From assembly GCF_030676955.1 (NCBI RefSeq), contig NZ_JAUUUU010000002.1:372001-436000 (forward strand): 64,000 nucleotides of DNA, written 5' to 3'. A program made the position numbers and the translations under genes. The stretch is from Porticoccus litoralis (GTDB taxonomy: Bacteria; Pseudomonadota; Gammaproteobacteria; Pseudomonadales; Porticoccaceae). Positions 62,215 to 64,000 of this stretch are shown piece after piece (position 1 is the first letter of the stretch; each line of letters opens with the position of its first letter). The notes below the pieces were generated by a model. That model saw only the letters and a list, made by a program, of their open reading frames with translations, had not been told where the DNA came from and searched no databases.

Positions 62215-62862
62215 ATGAATAAAAAAGACCTAGATACTCTAAAAGCATTCCGTAAAGAATACCCGATCATAGTTGATAGCTGGCAGCCTGAAGCAGCTGA
62301 TGACGAGGGATATACTTGGCCAAAGAGATGTCCTAAACATGAAGATATTGCAATGGATGCGAAAAGGTATCTTGATGATGATGCTTGCTTACCAACTGAT
62401 GATATAGATGTTTTTGAACTCGTTAAGGAAGATGCTCTTGCTCTAATGAGGATAATAAACAAAGTCAAAGAAGCTAGGAAAGAAAAGAACCTGGACGATC
62501 TTGAAAAGTATTCTCACTTACTGGCATTAGGCTATAGAAATTCGTTCCTCTTTTGTGATGATAATGATGCCCTGATCAAGGTAGCGAAATATGAAAAAAA
62601 GTTCTCAAAGATTGCAAAGAATCTTGCAAAAGGGAGAGCAGCTGGAAGCAAGTCAAAAACAGAAAAAAAAGAGAGACTCCATAACCTGATTAGGCAAGAG
62701 TTGGATCAGCTTTATAGGCAGGGTCAAGGTTATAAAATGACCTACGAACAAATCGCTGATTTTCTCATTGAAAGGAAAATCTCCACTTATGCAAAAACCA
62801 CTACCCTAAAACACGTGAAAAAGTATGCCCCGGAGATCAAAGCTCAATACAAAACTGTGTAA
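62215..62862 (+). CDS. Uncharacterised accessory protein of the element
   Basis: A 215-residue protein I do not recognise; it is AT-rich against the core genome. The first 80 residues are acidic (KRYLDDDACLPTDDIDVFEL), the middle is a Lys/Glu coiled coil (KKFSKIAKNLAKGRAAGSKS, residues about 130-150), and the end has a possible helix-turn-helix (KMTYEQIADFLIERKISTYA). It might be a DNA-binding cargo or control protein. It starts 34 bases after int. Confidence 0.65.
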   Translation: MNKKDLDTLKAFRKEYPIIVDSWQPEAADDEGYTWPKRCPKHEDIAMDAKRYLDDDACLPTDDIDVFELVKEDALALMRIINKVKEARKEKNLDDLEKYSHLLALGYRNSFLFCDDNDALIKVAKYEKKFSKIAKNLAKGRAAGSKSKTEKKERLHNLIRQELDQLYRQGQGYKMTYEQIADFLIERKISTYAKTTTLKHVKKYAPEIKAQYKTV

Positions 62863-63026
62863 CGAATTCAGATTTGAGTCAGTGGTGATTCAGGTTCTAG
62901 GCCAGAAAGGTAACTAAAAGGTACTTTTCAGGCCAGAGATGTACCTATAACATACTGTTTTATATAGATTTCTGCCTATTTCCAGACTGATAATTACTCC
63001 TACATTTTATCAACCAGGAGTACATT

Positions 63027-63230
63027 ATGAGATATCTCACCATTAAAGATGTTTGTAACCGTATCGGTTTTAGCCGGTCATGGGTCTACAACAAACTTGG
63101 TCTTCGTCAATTCCCTACACCCTTCCACATTGGGTCATCCATTAGATGGCTTGAGAGCGATATTGAGCAGTGGATTCAAAATACATCTGAAAATAGTCAG
63201 GGTTCTACCCCGTTTTTACGGACGGTTTAA
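63027..63230 (+). CDS. AlpA-family regulator/excisionase
   Basis: A 67-residue winged-helix protein: YLTIKDVCNRIGFSRSWVYN is the helix-turn-helix, then FPTPFHIGSSIRWLESDIEQW is the AlpA signature. Such proteins induce or direct excision of integrated elements. CAGGAG precedes the ATG by nine bases. The last residues (STPFLRTV) come from sequence next to the IS3 transposase end, so the native tail may have been replaced. Confidence 0.85.
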   Translation: MRYLTIKDVCNRIGFSRSWVYNKLGLRQFPTPFHIGSSIRWLESDIEQWIQNTSENSQGSTPFLRTV

Positions 63231-64000
63231 TAAAGATTGAATCCTTAAATCTTGCTTAGCCACTCGGCGTCGCATCCTCGGATTATGAAACAATTCTATG
63301 TAATTAAAAACATCTGCCTTAGCAGCATCTCGAGTTGGATAACGTGTATGATTTAATCGTTCACGTTTGATCATTCCAAAAAAGCCCTCACAAGCCGCAT
63401 TATCACCACAATGTCCAACTGCGCTCATTGAACTGACTATATTCTTCTCCTTCAAGAATCGTTGATAGACGTAGCTTCTAAACTGACTTCCACGATCTGA
63501 ATGCAATATGACTTTATCGCTGGACTGTCTCTGCCAATGCGCCATCTCAACAGCCTTGAGTACCATGTGACGGTCCTGCCTATGGTGCATAGACCAACCA
63601 ACAATTATCTTGTGATATAAATCCATGACGACACATAAGTACAATTTGCCCTCATCCGTTTTCATCTCAGTAATGTCAGTGACCCATTTGGTCTCTGGTT
63701 CTAGTGCTGAAAAATCACGGTTAAGATGATTTGCAACTGCAGGGGAGTACATCTGCACCTTGCCACGCATGCTGCGCTTCTTTCTTCTAGGCCAGCCTTG
63801 CAGTCCATTTGTGGCCATGATTCTAGCCACTCGATTTAAGCTAACAGACTCTCCATCATCCAATAAATCTTCATGCATTCTAGGCGCACCAATAATGCCT
63901 CGACTATCTTCATGAATATCTTCGATCTTGCTTAGTAGGCGCTTATTTTCAAGCTTAGTCTTACACAAGGGTCTTTTAGACCAGTCGTAATATCCACTAG
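63216..64000 (-). mobile_element. IS3-family insertion sequence, partial
   Basis: An insertion sequence whose orfB transposase end is inside the window and whose start and orfA lie beyond the right edge. The left end should be close to 63190-63225, where the alpA reading frame ends. The second terminal repeat is out of view, so the exact ends cannot be set. Confidence 0.7.
63216..64000 (-). CDS. IS3-family transposase OrfB, truncated by window edge
   Basis: At least 261 codons of a DDE transposase. The first acid is in ETKWVTDITEMKTDEGKLY, the second in VILHSDRGSQFRSYVY and the glutamate in NAACEGFFGMIKRERLNH, so the catalytic triad is complete. The HTH_21 region GIIGAPRMHEDLLDDGE precedes. 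The open frame continues to the edge (SGYYDWSKRPL before the TTG at 63968), so that TTG is not the start. The upstream orfA that normally makes the fusion by frameshift is not visible. The stop overlaps the alpA 3' end by 15 bases. Confidence 0.93.
   Translation of the reverse strand, partial: SGYYDWSKRPLCKTKLENKRLLSKIEDIHEDSRGIIGAPRMHEDLLDDGESVSLNRVARIMATNGLQGWPRRKKRSMRGKVQMYSPAVANHLNRDFSALEPETKWVTDITEMKTDEGKLYLCVVMDLYHKIIVGWSMHHRQDRHMVLKAVEMAHWQRQSSDKVILHSDRGSQFRSYVYQRFLKEKNIVSSMSAVGHCGDNAACEGFFGMIKRERLNHTRYPTRDAAKADVFNYIELFHNPRMRRRVAKQDLRIQSLLNRP

Overview
The window is a stretch of a gammaproteobacterial chromosome. Pseudomonas-like gene order runs through several blocks: queA-tgt-secD-secF, aspS-yebC-ruvCAB-ybgC-tolQRAB-pal-cpoB-queE-queC-tRNA-Lys, smpB...ratA-rnfH-bamE-fur...recN-grpE-dnaK-dnaJ-dapB-carA-carB-greA, and yhbY/rlmE-ftsH-folP-glmM-tpiA-secG-tRNA-Leu. 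The encoded tmRNA tag is ANDDNYALAA, the form I recall for Pseudomonas. The protein sequences look like a marine relative (Cellvibrionales or a neighbouring order) rather than Pseudomonas itself; that placement is inference.

Layout. 1-1.6 kb: an arsenite/bile-acid-type transporter and tRNA-Leu(CAA). 1.7-6.8 kb: queuosine tRNA modification (queA, tgt) followed by secD and secF, with yajC missing from its usual place. 7-10.6 kb: cold-shock protein, lytic transglycosylase, proS, HIT protein, zinc-ribbon protein. 10.6-22.5 kb: aspS, yebC, a small repeat-containing protein, ruvCAB, the Tol-Pal envelope system, queE and queC, tRNA-Lys. 22.5-33.1 kb is the variable part: Ca/Na antiporter, MscS channel, MFS transporter, two Sel1-repeat proteins, and between them a three-gene operon for a 2-oxoacid:acceptor oxidoreductase with its own FAD/NAD(P)H/Fe-S module. 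33.2-38.3 kb: tmRNA, bacterioferritin and its ferredoxin, SmpB, an SNF transporter, RatA, RnfH, BamE and Fur. 38.4-41.2 kb: a diguanylate cyclase and three proteins of unknown function, one only 34 residues long. 41.2-60.8 kb: recN, heat-shock chaperones, dapB, pyrimidine/arginine entry (carAB), greA, ftsH, folP, glmM, tpiA, secG and tRNA-Leu(GAG).

From 60.9 kb to the right edge the sequence is an integrated element. It has a tyrosine integrase next to the 3' end of tRNA-Leu(GAG), an unknown AT-rich gene, an AlpA-type regulator and an IS3-family transposase that runs off the edge. It separates secG/tRNA-Leu from the rimP-nusA block that usually follows.

Functional links. QueE and QueC make the preQ0 precursor that Tgt and QueA use to build queuosine. 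SmpB and tmRNA form the trans-translation pair. Bfr, Bfd and Fur handle iron, and a Fur-box-like site lies before bfd. A sigma-32-type promoter precedes grpE-dnaK-dnaJ. The items most worth a second look are the oxidoreductase operon, the repeat structure overlapping the integrase start codon, the missing yajC, a possible attenuator before carA, and the 34-residue membrane protein.
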